This document shows positions 14,200 through 28,472 of a DNA stretch of 64,000 nt, in pieces (the first letter of the stretch is position 1; each line of letters starts with the position of its first letter). The DNA comes from Posidonia oceanica. Lineage: Eukaryota > Streptophyta > Magnoliopsida > Alismatales > Posidoniaceae. A model generated the notes under the pieces. The model ran no database searches, was not told the origin of the DNA, and saw only the letters and a program-made list of their open reading frames with translations. A program made the position numbers and the translations under genes. The DNA lies in NCBI GenBank assembly GCA_037176725.1, contig JAZBRS010000020.1:88792001-88856000 (forward strand), read 5' to 3'.

Positions 14200-17100
14200 T
14201 TGAGGATCAGACGTGACTTCGAAAAGGCATGTAAAAGCATTCGTCCTCAAATTAAGGAAGCGAGCAAACGAGACATTGAGGGGGCATGTATGGGCTTGTC
14301 CGCAAATTCAGGAAGCAAGAAAACAAACAGACGTGACTTCGAAAAGGCCCGCGAAGGTGCTCGTCCTCAAATTTAGGAAGCGAGCAAACACGACCATGAA
14401 GTGGCATGTAACGGCCTTGTCCTCAAATTATGGAAGGAAGCAAACTAACAGACGTGACTTCGGAAAGGCACGCAAAGGCACTCGTCCTCAAATTGAGGTA
14501 GCGAGCCAACATGACCACGTTGGGGCATGTAAGGGTTGTCCTCAAATAGATGAAGCAAGCAAACAAACAGACGTGACTTCGAAAAGGCACGTGGAGGTGC
14601 ACGTCCTCAAATTAAGGAAGCGAGTAAACCTGACCATGATGGGGCATGTAAGGGCTTGTCCTCAAATTAAGGAAGCAAGCAAACAAACAGACGTGACTTC
14701 GAAAAGGCACGCAAAGGCGCTCGTCTCCAAATTAATAAAGCGACCAAACATGACCACGAAGGGGCTTGTAAGGACTTGTCCTCAAATTATGGAAGCAACC
14801 CAACAAACAGACGTGACATTGAAAAAGCACGTAAAGGCGCTCGTCCTCAAATTATGGAAGCGAGCAAACATGACCACGATGGGGCATGTAAGGGCTTGTC
14901 CTCAAATTTAGGAAGCACGCAAACCAACAGACGTGACTTCGAAAAGGCACGCAAAGGCGTTCGTCCTCAAATTACGGAAGCGAGCAAACAGGACAACGAA
15001 TGGGCATGTAACGGCTTGTCCTCAAGTTAAGGAAGCAAGCAAACAAACCGACGTAACTTCGAAAAGGCATGCCATGGTGCTCTTCCTTGAAGCGAGCAAA
15101 CACGACTGCGAAGGGGCATGTAGGGACTGGTCCTCAAATTAAGGAAGCAAGCAGACTAACAGACGTGACTTCGAAAAGGCATGCAAAGGCACTCGTCCTC
15201 AAATTAAGAAAGCGAGCAAACTTGACTACGAAGGAGCATGTAAGGGCTCGTCCTCAAATTACGGAAGCAAGCTTAGAAACAGACGTGATTTCGAAACGGC
15301 ACGCAAAGGCGCTCGTCCTCAAATTAAGGAAGCGAGCAAACATGACCATGATGGGGCATGTATGGGCTTGTCCTATAATTAAGGAAGCAAGCAGACAAAC
15401 GGACGTGACTTCGAAAAGGCACGCAAAGGAGCTCGTCCACAAAAAAGGGAAGCTTGTAAACATGGTCATGAAAGGGCATATAAACGCTTGTCCGTAAATT
15501 AAGGAAGCATGCACACAAACAGACGTGACTTCAAAAAGGCACGCAAAGGAGTTCGTCCTCAACTTAAGGAAGTGAGCAAACTTGACCACGAATGGGCATG
15601 TAAGGGCATGTCATCAAATTAAGGAAGCAAGCAAACAAACAGACGTGATTTCGAAAAGGCACGCAAAGGCGCTCATCCTCAAATTAAGGAAGCGAGCAAA
15701 CTTGACCACGAAGGGGCATGTAAGGGCTTGTCCATAAACTAAGGAAGCAAGTAAACAACCCGACGTGACTTCGAAAAGGCACGCAAAGGCGCTCGTCCTC
15801 AAATTAAGGAAGCGAGCAAACACGACCACGAAGGGGCATGAAAGGGCTTGTCCTCAAATTATGGAAGCAAGCAAACAAATAGACGTGACTTCGAGAAGGC
15901 ACGCAAAGGTGCTCGTCCTCAAATTAAGGAAGAGAGCAAACATGACTACGAAGGGGCATGTATGGGCTTGTCCTCAAATAAAGGATGCCAGCAAACCAAC
16001 AGACGTGACCTCGAAAAAGCACGCGAAGGCGCTCGTCCACAAATTAAGGATGCGAGCAAACATGACCATGAAGGGTCATGTTAGGGCTTGTCCTCAAATT
16101 AAGGATGCCAGTAAACCAACAGACGTGACCTCGAAAAAGCACGCGAAGGCGCTCGTCCCCAAATTACGCAAGCGAGCAAACATAACCACGAAAGGGCAGG
16201 TAATGGCTTGTCCTCAAATTAAGGAAGGAAGCAAACAAACAGGCATAACATCGAAAAGGCACGCAAAGGTGCTCGTCCTCGAAGCGGGCAAACTTGACCA
16301 CGAAGGGGCATGTAAGGCTTGTCGTCAAATTAAGGCAGCAAGCAAACAAACAGACGTGATTTCGAAAAGGCACGCAAAGGCGCTCGTCCTCAAATTAATG
16401 AAGCGAGCAATCATGACCTTGAAGGGGCATGTATGGGCTTGCCCTCAAAATAAGGAAGCAAGCAAACAAGCAGACGTGTCTTCGAAAAGTGCCGCAACGG
16501 CGCTCATCCTCAAATTTTGGAAGCGTGCAAACAAGACCACGAATGGGCATGTAAGGGTCTTGTTCTCAAATTATGGAAGCAAGCAAACTAACAGAGATGA
16601 CTTCAAAGAGGCACGCGAAGGCGCTCGTCCTCAAATTGAGGAAGCGAGCAAACATGACCACAAAGGGGCATGTAAGGGCTTGTCCTTAAATTGATGAAGC
16701 AAGCAAACAAAGAGACATGACTTCGAAAAGGCATGCAAAGGTGCTCGTCCTCAAATTAAGGAAGCGAGCAAACTTGACCACGACGGGGCATGTAAGGGCT
16801 TGTCCTCAAGTTACGGATGCAAGTAAACAAACAGACGTGACTTCGAAAAGGCACGCAAAGACGCTCGTCCGCAAATTAAGGAAGCGAGCAAACTTGACCA
16901 CGAAGGAGCATGTAAGCGCTTGTCCTCAAATTACGGAAGCAAGCAAAAAAACATACATGACTTCGAGACGGGACGCAATGGCGCTCATCCTCAAATTAAG
17001 GAGGCAAGCAAACAAACTGACGTGACTTCGAATTGGCAGGCGAAGGCGCTCGTCCTCAAATTATGGAAGCAAGCAAACTAGACCTCGATGGGGCATGAAA

Positions 17101-18000
17101 GGGCTTGTGCAGAAATAAAGGTAGCAAGCAAACAAATAGACGTGATTTCGGAAAGGCACACAAAGGCGCTCGTCCTCAAATTAAGGATGCGCGCAAACAT
17201 GACCATGAAGGGGCATGTATGGGCTTGTCCTCAAATAAAGGAAGCATGCAAACAAACAGACGTGACTTTGAAATGGCCTGCAAAGGCGTTCATCCACAAA
17301 TTAAGGAAGCGAGCAAACATGGCCATGAAGGGGCAAGTTTGGGCATGTCCACAAATAAAGGAAGCATGCAAACAAGTAGACGTGACTTCGAAAAGGCACG
17401 CAAAGGCAGTCGTCCTCAAATTAAGGAAGCGGGCAAATATTACCATGAAGGGGCATGTAAGGGCTTGCCCTCAAAATAAGGAAGCAAGCAAACCAAAAGA
17501 CGTGACTTCGAAAAGGCACGCAAAGGAGCTCGTCCTCAAATTAAGGAAGTGAGCAAACATGGTCATGAAGGGGCATATAAAGGCTTGTCCATAAATTAAG
17601 GAAGCAAGCAAACAAACAGACGTGACTTCAAAATGGCACGCAAAGGAGCTCGTCCTCAAATTAAGGAAGCGAGCATACTGGACCACGAAGAGGCATGTAT
17701 GGGCTTGTCCTTGAATTAAGGATGCAAGGAAATAAACAGACGTGACTTCGAAAAGGCACGCAAAGACGCTCGTCCTAAAATTGAGGAAGCGAGCAAACAA
17801 GACCACGAAGGGGCATGTAAGGGCTTGTCCTCAAATTATGGAAGCAAGCAAACAAACAGACGTGACTTCGAAAAGGCACGCAAAGGCGCTCGTCCTCAAA
17901 TTAAGGAAGCGTGCAAACATGACCATGAAGGGGCACGTAATGGCTTGTCCGTAAATTAAGGAAGCAAGCAAACAAACAGACGTGACTTTGAAAAGGCCCG
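14200..18000 (+). repeat. Higher-order block X, copy 1
   Basis: An ordered string of distinctive monomers, repeated at about 19.8-23.6 kb with an offset of 5,566 bp over most of its length (5,686 near the left end, one extra monomer). Order of diagnostic variants: GCAACCCAACAAACAG (14796), a monomer lacking AAATTAAG (15081), GGTCATGAAAGGGCATAT (15463), the AGGCATAAC monomer (16232), the 111-bp monomer (16263-16373) and the B-only unit ending GAATTGGCA (~17030). Identity to copy 2 is roughly 92-95% by eye. Parts of the same order recur at about 30.8-33.07 kb and 37.9-45.5 kb. Outer borders are approximate. Confidence 0.7.
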
Positions 18001-19332
18001 CAAGGCGCCCTTCCTAAAATTTAGGAAGCGAGCAAACATGACCACGAAGGGGCATGTAAGGACTTGTCCTCAAATTTATGAAGCAAGCAAACAAACAGAC
18101 GTGACTTCGAAAAGGCACGCAAAGGTGCACGTCTTCAAATTATGGAAGCGAGCAAACCTGACCACGATGGGGCAGGTAAGGGCTTGTCCTCAAATTAAGG
18201 AAGCATGCAAACAAACAGATGCGACTTCGAAAAGGCACGCAAAGTCACTCGGCCTCAAATTAAGGAAGCGAGCAAACATGACTACGAAGGGGCTTGTAAG
18301 GGCTTGTCCTCAAATTAAGGAAGCAAGCAACAAACAGCCGTGACTTCGAAAAGGCACGCAAAGGCGCTCGTCCTCAAATTAAGGAAGCGAGCAGACTTGA
18401 CCACGAAGGGGCATGTAGGGGCTTGTCCTCAAAATAAGGAAGCAAGCAAACAAACAGACGTAACTTCGATTAGGCCTGCAATGGCGCTCGTCCTCAAATT
18501 AATGAATTGAGCAGACATGACCCCAAAGGGGCATGTAAGGGCTTGTCCTCAAATTATGGAAGCAAGCAAACAAAAAGGCGTGACTTCGAAAAGGCTCGCA
18601 AAGGTCCTGGTCCTCAAATTAAAGAAGCGAGCAAACATGACCACGAAGGGGCATGTAAGGGCTTGCCCTCTAATTAAGGAAGCAAGCAAACCAACAGAGG
18701 TGACATCGAAAAGGCACGCAAAGGCACTCGTCCTCAAATTATGGAGGAGAGCAAACAGGACCACGAAAGGGCATGTAATGGCTTGTCCTCAAAATAGGGA
18801 AGGAAGCAAAAAAACAGACGTAACTTCGAAAAGGCACGCAAAGGTGCTCGTCCTCGAATTAAGGTAGCGAGCAAACGAGACCACGAAGGGGCATGTATGG
18901 GCAAGTCCGCAAATTCAGGAAGTAAGCAAACAAACGGACGTGACATCGAAAAGGCCTGCAAAGGCACTCGTCTTCAAATTTAGGAAGCGAGCAAACATGA
19001 CCATGAAGGGGCATGTTACGGCCTAGTCCTCAAATTACGGAAGGAAGCAAACTAACCGACGTGACTTCAGAAAGGCACGCAATGGCACTCGTCCTCAAAT
19101 TGAGGTAGCGAGCCAACATGACCATGAAGGGGCACGTAAGGGTTGTCCTCAAATTGATGAAGCAAGCTAACAAACAGACGTGACTTCGAAAAGGCACGCA
19201 AAGGTACACGTCCTCAAATTTAGGAAGCAAGTAAACCTGACCACGATGGGGCATGTAAGGGCTTGTCGTCAAATTAAGGAAGTAAGCAATCAAACAGACG
19301 TGACTTCGAAAAGGCACGCAAAGGCACTCGTC

Positions 19333-20290
19333 CTCTAATTAATGAAGCGACCAAACAAGACCACGAAGGGGCATCTAAGGGCTTGTCCTCAAATTAGAGA
19401 AGCAAGCAAACAGACAGACGTGACTTCAGAAAGGCACGCAAAGGCGCTCGACCTCAAATTAAGGACGCGAGCAAACGAGACCATGAAGTGGCATGTAAGG
19501 GATTGTCCGCAAAGTCAAGAAGTAAACAAACAAACAGACGCGACTTCGTAAAGGCCAGCAAAGGCGCTCGTCCTCAAATTTTGGAAGCGAGCGAACACAA
19601 CAACGAAGGGGCATGTAACAGCCATGTCCTCAAATTATGGAAGCTAGCAAACTAACAGACATGACTTCATAAAGGCACGCAAAGGCGCTTGTCCTCAAAT
19701 TGAGGTAGCAAGCCAACTTGACCACGTTGGGGCATGTAAGGGTTGTCCTCAAATAGATGAAGCAAGCAAACAAACAGACGTGACTTGGAAAAGGCACGTA
19801 AAGGCGCTCTCCTCTAATTAATGAAGCGACCAAACAAGACCACGAAGGGGCATGTAAGGGCTTGTCCTCAAATTAGAGAAGCAAGCAAACAGACAGACGT
19901 GACTTCGAAAAGGCACGCAAAGGCGCTCGACCTCAAATTAAGGACGCGAGCAAACGAGACCACGAAGTGGCATGTAAGGGATTGTCCACAAATTCAGGAA
20001 GTAAACAAACAAACAGACGCGACTTCGAAAAGGCTAGCAAAGGCACTCGTCCTCAAATTTAGGAAGCGAGCATACACAACCACGAAGGGGCATGTAACAG
20101 CCATGTCCTCAAATTATGGAAGCAAGCAAACTAACAGACATGACTTCAAAAAGGCACGCAAAGGCGCTCGTCCTCAAATTGAGGTAGCAAGCCAACATGA
20201 CCACGTTGGGGCATGTAAGGGTTGTCCTCAAATAGATGAAGCAAGCAAACAAACAGACGTGACTTCGAAAAGGCACGTAAAGGTGCACGT
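19333..20290 (+). repeat. 479-bp tandem duplication
   Basis: 19333-19811 and 19812-20290 are two near-identical units offset by 479 bp. Both contain the sequence AATGAAGCGACCAAACAAGA, a monomer with CAAGAAGTAAAC or CAGGAAGTAAAC, one with GTAACAGCCATGTCC, and one with CACGTTGGGGCATGTAAGGG. The unit is four monomers minus one base. Block X copy 2 starts inside the second unit. Confidence 0.85.
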
Positions 20291-23200
20291 CCTCAAATTA
20301 AGGAAGCGAGTAAACCTGACCACGATGGGGCATGTAAGGGCTTGTCCTCAAATTAAGGAAGCAAGCAAACAAACAGACGTGACTTCGAAAAGGCACGCAA
20401 AGGCGCTCGTCCTCAAATTAATGAAGCGACCAAACATGACCACGAAGGGGCATGTATGGGCTTGTCCACAAATTAAGGAAGCAACCCAACAAACAGACGT
20501 GACATGGAAAAAGCACGTAAAGGCGCTCGTCGTCAAATTATGGAAGCGAGCAAACATGACCACGATGGGGCATGTAAGGGCTTGTCCTCAAATTAAGGAA
20601 GCAAGCAAACCAACAGACGTGACTTCGAAAAGGCACGCCATGGTGCTCTTCCGCGAAGTGAGCAAACACGACTACGAATGGGCATGTAGGGGCTGGTCCT
20701 CAAATTATGGAAGCAAGCAGACAAACAGACGTGACTTCGAAAAGGCACGCAAAGGCGCTCGTCCTCAAATTAAGGAAGCGAGCAAACTTGACTAGGAAGG
20801 AGCATGTAAGGGCGTGTCCTCAAACTACAGAAGCAAGCAAACAAACAGACGTGATTTCGAAAAGGCACGCAAAGGTGCTCGTCCTCAAATTAAGGAAGCG
20901 AGCAAACATGACCATGATGGGGCATGTAAGTGCTTGTCCTCTAATTAAGGAAGCAAGCAGACAAACGGACGTGACTTCGAAAAGGCATGCAAAGGATCTC
21001 GTCCACAAAATAGGGAAGCGAGCAAACGTGGCCATGAAAGGGCATATAAAGGCTTGTCCTTAAATTAAGGAAGCAAGCAAACAAACAGACGTGACTTCAA
21101 AAAGGCATGCAAAGGAGCTCATTCTCAAATTAAGGAAGCGAGCAAACTTGACCACGAAGGGGCATGTAAGGGCATGTCTTCAAATTAAGGAAGCAAGCAA
21201 ACAAACAGACATGACTTCGAAAAGGCACGCAAAGTCGCTCGTCCTCAAATTATGGAAGCAAGCAAACTTGACCACGATGGGGCATGTAAGGGCTAGTTCA
21301 TTAATTAAGGAAGCAAGCAAACAAATCGACGTGACTACCAAAAGGCACGAAAAGGCGCTCGTCCTCAAATTACGGAAGCGAGAAAACAGGACAACGAATG
21401 GGCACGTAACGGCTTGCCCTCAAGTTAAGGAAGCAAGCAAACAAACAGACGTAACTTCGAAAAGGCACGCAAAGGTGCTCGTCCTCAAATTAAGGAAGCG
21501 AGCAAACAAGACCACGAAGGGTCATGTATGGGCTTGTGCTCAAATAAAGAAAGCATGCAAACAAATACACGTGATTTCGAAAAGGCACGCAATGGCGCAC
21601 GTCGACAAATTAAGGATGCGAGCAAACATGACCATGAAGGGGCATGTAAGGGCTTGTCCTCAAATTAAGGATGCCAGCAAACCAACAGACGTGACCTCGA
21701 AAAAGCTCGCGAAGGCGCTCGTCCTCAAATTATGGAAGCGAGCAAACATGACCACGAAAGGGTAGGTAAAGGCTTGTCCTCAAATTAAGGAAGGAAGCAA
21801 ACAAACAGGCATAACATCGAAATGGCACGCAAAGGTACTCGTCCTTGAAGCGAGCAAACTTGACCACGAAGGGGCATGTAAGGCTTGTCGTCATATTAAG
21901 GCAGCAAGCAAACAAACAGACGTGATTTCGAAAAGGCACGCAAAGGCGCTCGTCCTCAAATTAATGAAGCGAGCAATCATGACCATGAAGGGGCATGTAC
22001 GGGCTTGCCCTCAAATTAAGGAAGCAAGCAAACAAACAGACGTGTCTTCGAAAAGAGCCGCAACGGCGCTCATCCTCAAATTTCGGAAGCGTGCAAACAA
22101 GACCACGAAGGGGCATGTAAGGGTCTTGTTCTCAAATTATGGAAGCAAGCAAACTAACAGACGTGACTTCAAAATGGCACGCGAAGGCTCTCGTCCTCAA
22201 ATTGAGGATGCAAGCAAACATGACCACAAAGGGGCATGTAAGGGCTTGTCCTCAAACTGATGAAGCAAGCAAACAAAGAGACGTGACTTCGAAAAGGCAC
22301 GCAAAGGTGCTTGTCCTTAAATTAAGGAAGCGAGTAAACATGACCACGAAGGGGCATGTAAGGGCTTGTCCTCAAGTTACGAAAGCAAGTAAACAAGCAG
22401 ACGTGACTTCGAAAAGGCACGCAAAGGCGCTCGTCCGCAAATTATGGAAGCGAGCTAACTTGACCACGAAGGGGCATGTAAGCACTTGTCCTCAAATTAA
22501 GGAAGCAAGCAAAAAAACAAACATGACTTCAAGAAGGCACGCAAAGGCGCTCGTCCTCAAATTAAGGAGGCAAGCAAACAAACTGACGTGACTTCGAATT
22601 GGCATGCAAAGGCGCTCGTCCTCAAATTATGGAAGCGAGCAAACTAGACCACGACGGGGCATGAAAGGGCTTGTCCACAAATAAAGGAAGCAAGCTAACA
22701 AACAGACGTGATTTCGAAAAGGCACGCAATGGCACTCGTCCTCAAATTAAGGAAGCGCGCAAACATGACCATGAAGGGGCATGTATGGGCTTGTCCTCAA
22801 ATAAAGGAAGCACGCAAACAAACAGTCGTGACTTCGAAATGGCCCGCAATGGCGCTCATCCTCAAATTACGGAAGCGAGCAAACATGGCCACGATGGGGC
22901 ATGTTTGGGCATGTCCTCAAATAAAGGAAGCCTGCAAACAAATAGACGTGACTTCGAAATGGCACGCAACGGCGCTCGTCCTCAAATTAAGGAAGCGGGC
23001 AAATATTACCATGAAGGGGCATGTAAGGGCTTGCCCTCAAAATAAGGAAGCAAGCAAACCAACTGACGTAACGTCGAAAAGGCACGCAAAGGAGCTCGTC
23101 CTCAAATTAAGGAAGTGAGCAAACATGGTCATGAAGGGGCATATAAAGGCTTGTCCATAAATTAAGGAAGCAAGCAAACAAATAGACGTGACTTCAAAAT

Positions 23201-23600
23201 GGTACGCTAAGGAGCTCGTCCTCAAATTAAGGAAGCGAGCAAACTGGACCACGAAGAGGCATGTATGGGCTTGTCCTTGAATTAAGGATGCAAGCAAATA
23301 AACAGACGTGACTTCGAAAAGGCACGCAAAGGTGCTCGTCCTAAAATTGAGGAAGCGAGCAAACAAAACCACGAAGGGGCATGTAAGGGCTTGTCCTCAA
23401 ATTAAGGAAGCAAGCAAACAACAAACGTGACTTCGAAAAGGCACGCAAAGGCGCTCGTCCTCAAATTAAGGAAGCGAGCAAACATGACCATGAAGGGGCA
23501 TGTAAGGGCTTGTCCGCAAATTAAGGAAGCAAGCAAACAAACAGACGTGACAATGAAAAGGCTCGCAAAGGCGCTCTTCCTCGAATTTAGGAAGCAAGCA
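19800..23600 (+). repeat. Higher-order block X, copy 2
   Basis: Counterpart of 14.2-18.0 kb with the diagnostic monomers in the same order: GCAACCCAACAAACAG near 20481, the short monomer at 20650, the AGGCATAAC monomer near 21808, the 111-bp-type monomer at 21842 and the B-only unit with GAATTGGCA near 22600. Offsets between matching landmarks are 5,566 bp, or 5,686 bp at the left. The intervening 18.0-19.8 kb resembles 11.6-13.2 kb instead, so several block types alternate. Confidence 0.7.
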
Positions 23601-25198
23601 AACATGACCACGAAGGGGCGTGTAACGGCCTTTTCCTCAAATTATGGAAGCAAGCAAACTAACAGACGTGACTACAAAAAATGCACGCAAAGGCGCTCGT
23701 TCTCAAGTTAGGGAAGCGAGCAAACATGACCATGAATGGGCCTGCTAGGGCTTGTCCACAAATTAAGGAAGCAAGCAAACAAACTGACGAGACCTCGAAT
23801 TGGCACGCAAAGGCGCTCATCCTCAAATTATGGATGCGAGCAAACGAGACCATGAAGGGGGATGTAAGGGATTGTCCGCAAATTCAAGAAGTAACCAAAC
23901 AAATTGACGTGACTTCGAAAAGGCCTGCAAAGGCGCTCGTCCTGAAATTTAGGAAGCGAGCAAACATAAGCACGAAGGGGCATGTAACAGCCATGTCCTC
24001 ATATTATGGAAGCAAGCAAACTAACAGACATGACATCATAAAGGCACGCAACGGCGCTCGTCCTCAAATTGAGGTAGCGAGCAAACATGACCACGAAGGG
24101 GCATGTAAGGGCACGTCCTCAAATTTAGGAAGCAAGCAAACAAACAGACGTGACTTCGAAAAGGCACGCAAAGGTTCACGTCCTCAAATTATGGAAGCGA
24201 GCAAACCTGACCACGATGGAGCATGTAAGGGCTTGTCCTTAAATTAAAGAAGCAAGCAAACAAATAGATGTGACTTCGAAAAGGCACGCAAAGGCGCTCG
24301 GCCTCAAATTACGGAAGTGAGCAAACATGACTACGAAGGGGCTTGTAAGGGCTTGTCCTCAAATTAAGGAAGCAAGCAGCAAACAACCGTGACTTCGAAA
24401 AGACACGCAAAGGCGCTCGTCCTCAAATTATGGAAGCAAGCAAACATGACCACGAAGTGGCGTGTAAGGGCTTGTCCTCAAATTAAGGAAGCAAGCAAAC
24501 AAACTGACGTGACTTCGAAAAGGCACGCAAAGGCGCTCGTCCTCAAATTAATGAAGCAACCAAACTTGACCACGAAGGGGCAGGTAAGGGCTTGTCCTCA
24601 AATTAAGGAAGCAAGCAAACTAACAGACGTGACTTCGAAAAGGCACGCAAAGGCGCTCGTCCTCAAATTAAGGAAGCGAGCAAAAGAGACCATGAAGGGG
24701 CATGTAAGGGATTGCCCGTAAATTCAGGAAGTAAGCAAACAAACAGACGTGACTTCAAAAAGGCCCGCATTGGCGCTCGTCCTCAAATTTAGGAAGCGAG
24801 CAAACATAACCACGAAGGGGCGTGTAACAGCCTTGTCCTCAAATTATGGAAGCAAGCAAACTAACAGACATGACTTCATAACGGCACGCAAAGGCGCTCG
24901 TCCTCAAATTGAGGTAGCGTGCACACATGACCACGAAGGGGCATGTAAGGGCTAGTTCTCAAATTTTTGAAGCAAGCAAACAAACAGACGTGCCTTCGAA
25001 AAGGCACGCAAAGGTGCATGTCCTCAAATTAAGGAAGCGAGCAAACCTAACCACGATGGGGCATGTAAGGGCTTGTCCTCAAATTAAGGAAGTAATCAAA
25101 CAAACAGACGTGATATCGAAAAGGCACGCAAAGACGCTCGGCATCAAATTAAGGAAGCGAGCAAACATGACTACGAAGGGGCTTGTAAGGGCTTGTCC

Positions 25199-26632
25199 TC
25201 AAATTAAGGAAGCTAGAAGCAAACAGCCGTGACTTCGAAAAGGCACCCAAAGGCGCTCATCCTCAAATTGCGGTAGCGAGCAAACATGACCACGAAGGGG
25301 CATGAAAGGGCTTGTCCTCAAATTTATGAAGCAAGCAAACAAACAGACGTGACTTCGAAAAGGCACGCAAAGGTGAACGTCCACAAATTATGGAAGCGAG
25401 CAAACCTGACTACGATGGGGCATGTAAGGGCTTGTCCTCAAATTAAGGAAGCATGAAGCAAACAGCCGTGACTTCGAAAAGGCACGCAAGGGCGCTCATC
25501 CTCAAATTGTAGTAGCGAGCAAACATGACCACGAAGGGGCATGAAAGGGCTTGTCCTCAAATTTATGAAGCAAGCAAACAAACAGACGTGACTTCGAAAA
25601 GGCACGCAAAGGTGAACGTCCACAAATTATGGAAGCGAGCAAACCTGACTACGATGGGGCATGTAAGGGCTTTTCCTCAAATTAAGGAAGCTAGAAGCAA
25701 ACAGTCGTGACTTCGAAAAGGCACGCAAAGGCGCTCTTCCTCTAATTGTGTTAGCGAGCAAACATGACCACGAAGGGGCATGAAAGGGCTTGTCCTCAAA
25801 TTTATGAAGCAAGCAAACAAACAGACGTGACTTTGAAAAGGCACGCAAAGGTGAACGTCCACAAATTATGGAAGCGAGCAAACCTGACTACGATGGGGCA
25901 TGTAAGGGCTTGTCCTCAAATTAAGGAAGCTAGAAGCAAACAGCCGTGACTAAAAAAAGGCACGCAAAGGCGCTCATCCTCAAATTGTGGTAGCGAGCAA
26001 ACATGACCACGAAGGGGCATGAAAGGGCTTGTTCTCAAATTTAAGAAGCAAGCAAACAAACAGACGTGACTTCGAAAAGGCATGCAAAGGTGAACGTCCA
26101 CAAATTATGGTAGCGAGCAAACCTGACAACGATGGGGCATGTAAGGGCTTGTCCTCAAATTAAGGAAGCTAGAAGCAAACAACCGTGACTTCGAAAAGGC
26201 ACGCAAAGGCGCTCATCCTCAAATTGTGGTAGCGAGCAAACATGACCACGAAGGGCATGAAAGGGCTTGTCCTCAAATTTATGAAGCAAGCAAACAAACA
26301 GACGTGACTTCGAAAAGGCACGCAAAGGTGAATGTCCACAAATTATGGAAGCGAGCAAACCTGACTACGATGGGGCATGTAAGGGCTTGTCCTCAAATTA
26401 AGGAAGCTAGAAGCAAACAGCCGTGACTTCGAAAAGGCATGCAAAGGCGCTCTTCCTCAAATTGTGGTAGCGAGCAAACATGATCACAAAGGGGCATGAA
26501 AGGGCTTGTCCTCAAATTTATGAAGGAAGCAAACAAACCGACGTGGCTTCGAAAAGGCACGCAAAGGTGAATGTCCACAAGTTACGGAAGCGAGCAAACC
26601 TGACTACGATGGGGCATGTAAGGGCTTCTCCT
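25199..26632 (+). repeat. 239-bp dimer array 1 (six units)
   Basis: Six tandem units with starts at 25199, 25438, 25677, 25916, 26155 and 26393, spaced 239 bp (one 238 bp, from loss of one G in GAAGGGCATG). Each unit is a 119-bp monomer with the variant half GCTAGAAGCAAACAGCCG plus a 120-bp monomer with AAATTTATGAAGCAAGC and GGTGAACGTCCACAAATTAT. Units are highly similar, so this is a recently homogenised dimer. The variant is confined to this array and the one at 33.3 kb. Confidence 0.9.
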
Positions 26633-28472
26633 CAAATTAAGGAAGCAAGCAAACAGCCGTGAAATCGAAAAAACACGCAAAGGCGATCGTCCTCAAATTT
26701 GGGAAGCGAGCAAACATGACCACGAAGGGGCATGTAAGGGCTTGTCCACAAATTAAGGAAGCAAACAAACAAACAGACATGACTTCGAAAAGGCACGCAA
26801 AGACGCTCATTCACAAATTAATGAAGCGACCAAACTTGACCACGAAGGGGCATGTAAATGCTTGTCCTCAAATTGGGAAAGCAAGCCAACAAACAGACGT
26901 GACTTCGGAAAGGCACGCGAAGGCGCTCGTCCTCAAATTAAGGAAGCGAACAAACGAGACCATGAAGGGGCAAGTGGGGGATTGTCCGCAAAATCAGGAA
27001 GTAAGCAATCAAACTGACGTGACTTCGGAAAGGCCTGCAAGGGCACTCGTCCTCAAAATTAGGAAGCGAGCAAACATAACCACGAAGGGGCATGTAACAG
27101 CCTTGTCCTCAAATTCTGGAAGCAAGCAAACTAACAGACATGACTTCATAAAGGTACGCAAAGGCATTCGTCCTCAAATTGAGGTAGCGAGCAAACATGA
27201 CCACGAAGGGGCACGTAAGGGCTTGTCCTCAAATTTATGAAGCATGCAAACAAACAGATGTGCCTTCGAAAAGGCACGCAAAGGTGCACTTCCTCAAATT
27301 AAGGAGGCGAGCAAACCTGACAACGATTGGGCATGTAAGGGCTTGTCCTCAAATTAAGGAAGCAAGTAAACAAACAGACGTGACTTCGAGAAGGCACGCA
27401 AAGGGCTCGTCCTCAAAATAAGGAAGCGAGCAAACATGACTACGATGGGGCTTGTAAGGGCTTGTCCTCAAATTACGGAAGCAAGCAGCAAATAGCCGTG
27501 ACTTTGAAAAGGCATGCAAAGGTGCTCGTCCTCAAATTAAGGAAGCGAGCAAACATGACCACGAAGGGGCATGTAAGGGCTTGTCGTCAAAATAAGGAAG
27601 CAAGCAAACAAACAGACGTAACTTCGAATAGGCACGCAATGGTGCTCGTCCTCAAATTAAGGAAGTGAGCAAACATTACTACGAAGGGGCTTGTAAGGGC
27701 TTGTCCTCAATTTACGGAAGTAAGCAAACAAACAGACGTGATTTCGAAAAGGCACACAAAGGCACTCGTCCTCAAATTAAGGAAGCGAGCAAACATGACC
27801 ACGAAGGGGCATGTATGGGCTTGCCCTCAAATTAAGGAAGCAAGCAAACAAACGGACGTGACTTCGAAAAGGCATGCAAAGGCGCTCGTCCTCAAATTAA
27901 GGAAGCGAGCAAACATGACCACGAAGGGGCATGTACGGGCTTGCCCTCAAATTAAGGAAGCAAGCAAACAAACGGACGTGACTTCGAAAAGGCACGCAAC
28001 AGCGCTCGTCCTGAAATTAAGGAAGCGAGCAAACATGGTCTTGAAGGGGCTTGTAAGGGCTTATCCTCAATTTGAAGAGGCAAGCAAACAAACCGACCTG
28101 ACTTCGAAAAGGCACGCAAAGGTTCACATCCTCAAATTAAGGAAGCGAGCAAACATGACCATGATGGGGCATGCAAGGGCTTGTCCTCGAAATACGGAAG
28201 CAAACAAACAAACGGACGAGACTTCGAAAAGGCACGCAATGGCGCTCGTCCTCAAATTTTGGAAGCGAGCAAACATGACCACGATGGGGCAAGTCTGGGC
28301 TTGTCCTGAAATTAAGGAAGCAAGCAAAGCAACAGACGTGACTTTGAAAAGCACTCAAAGGCGCTCGTCCTCAAATTACGGAAGCGAGCAAACATGACCA
28401 CGATTGGGCATGTAACGGCATGTCCTCAAATTATGGAAGCATGCAAAAAAATAGACGTAACAACGAAAAGGC

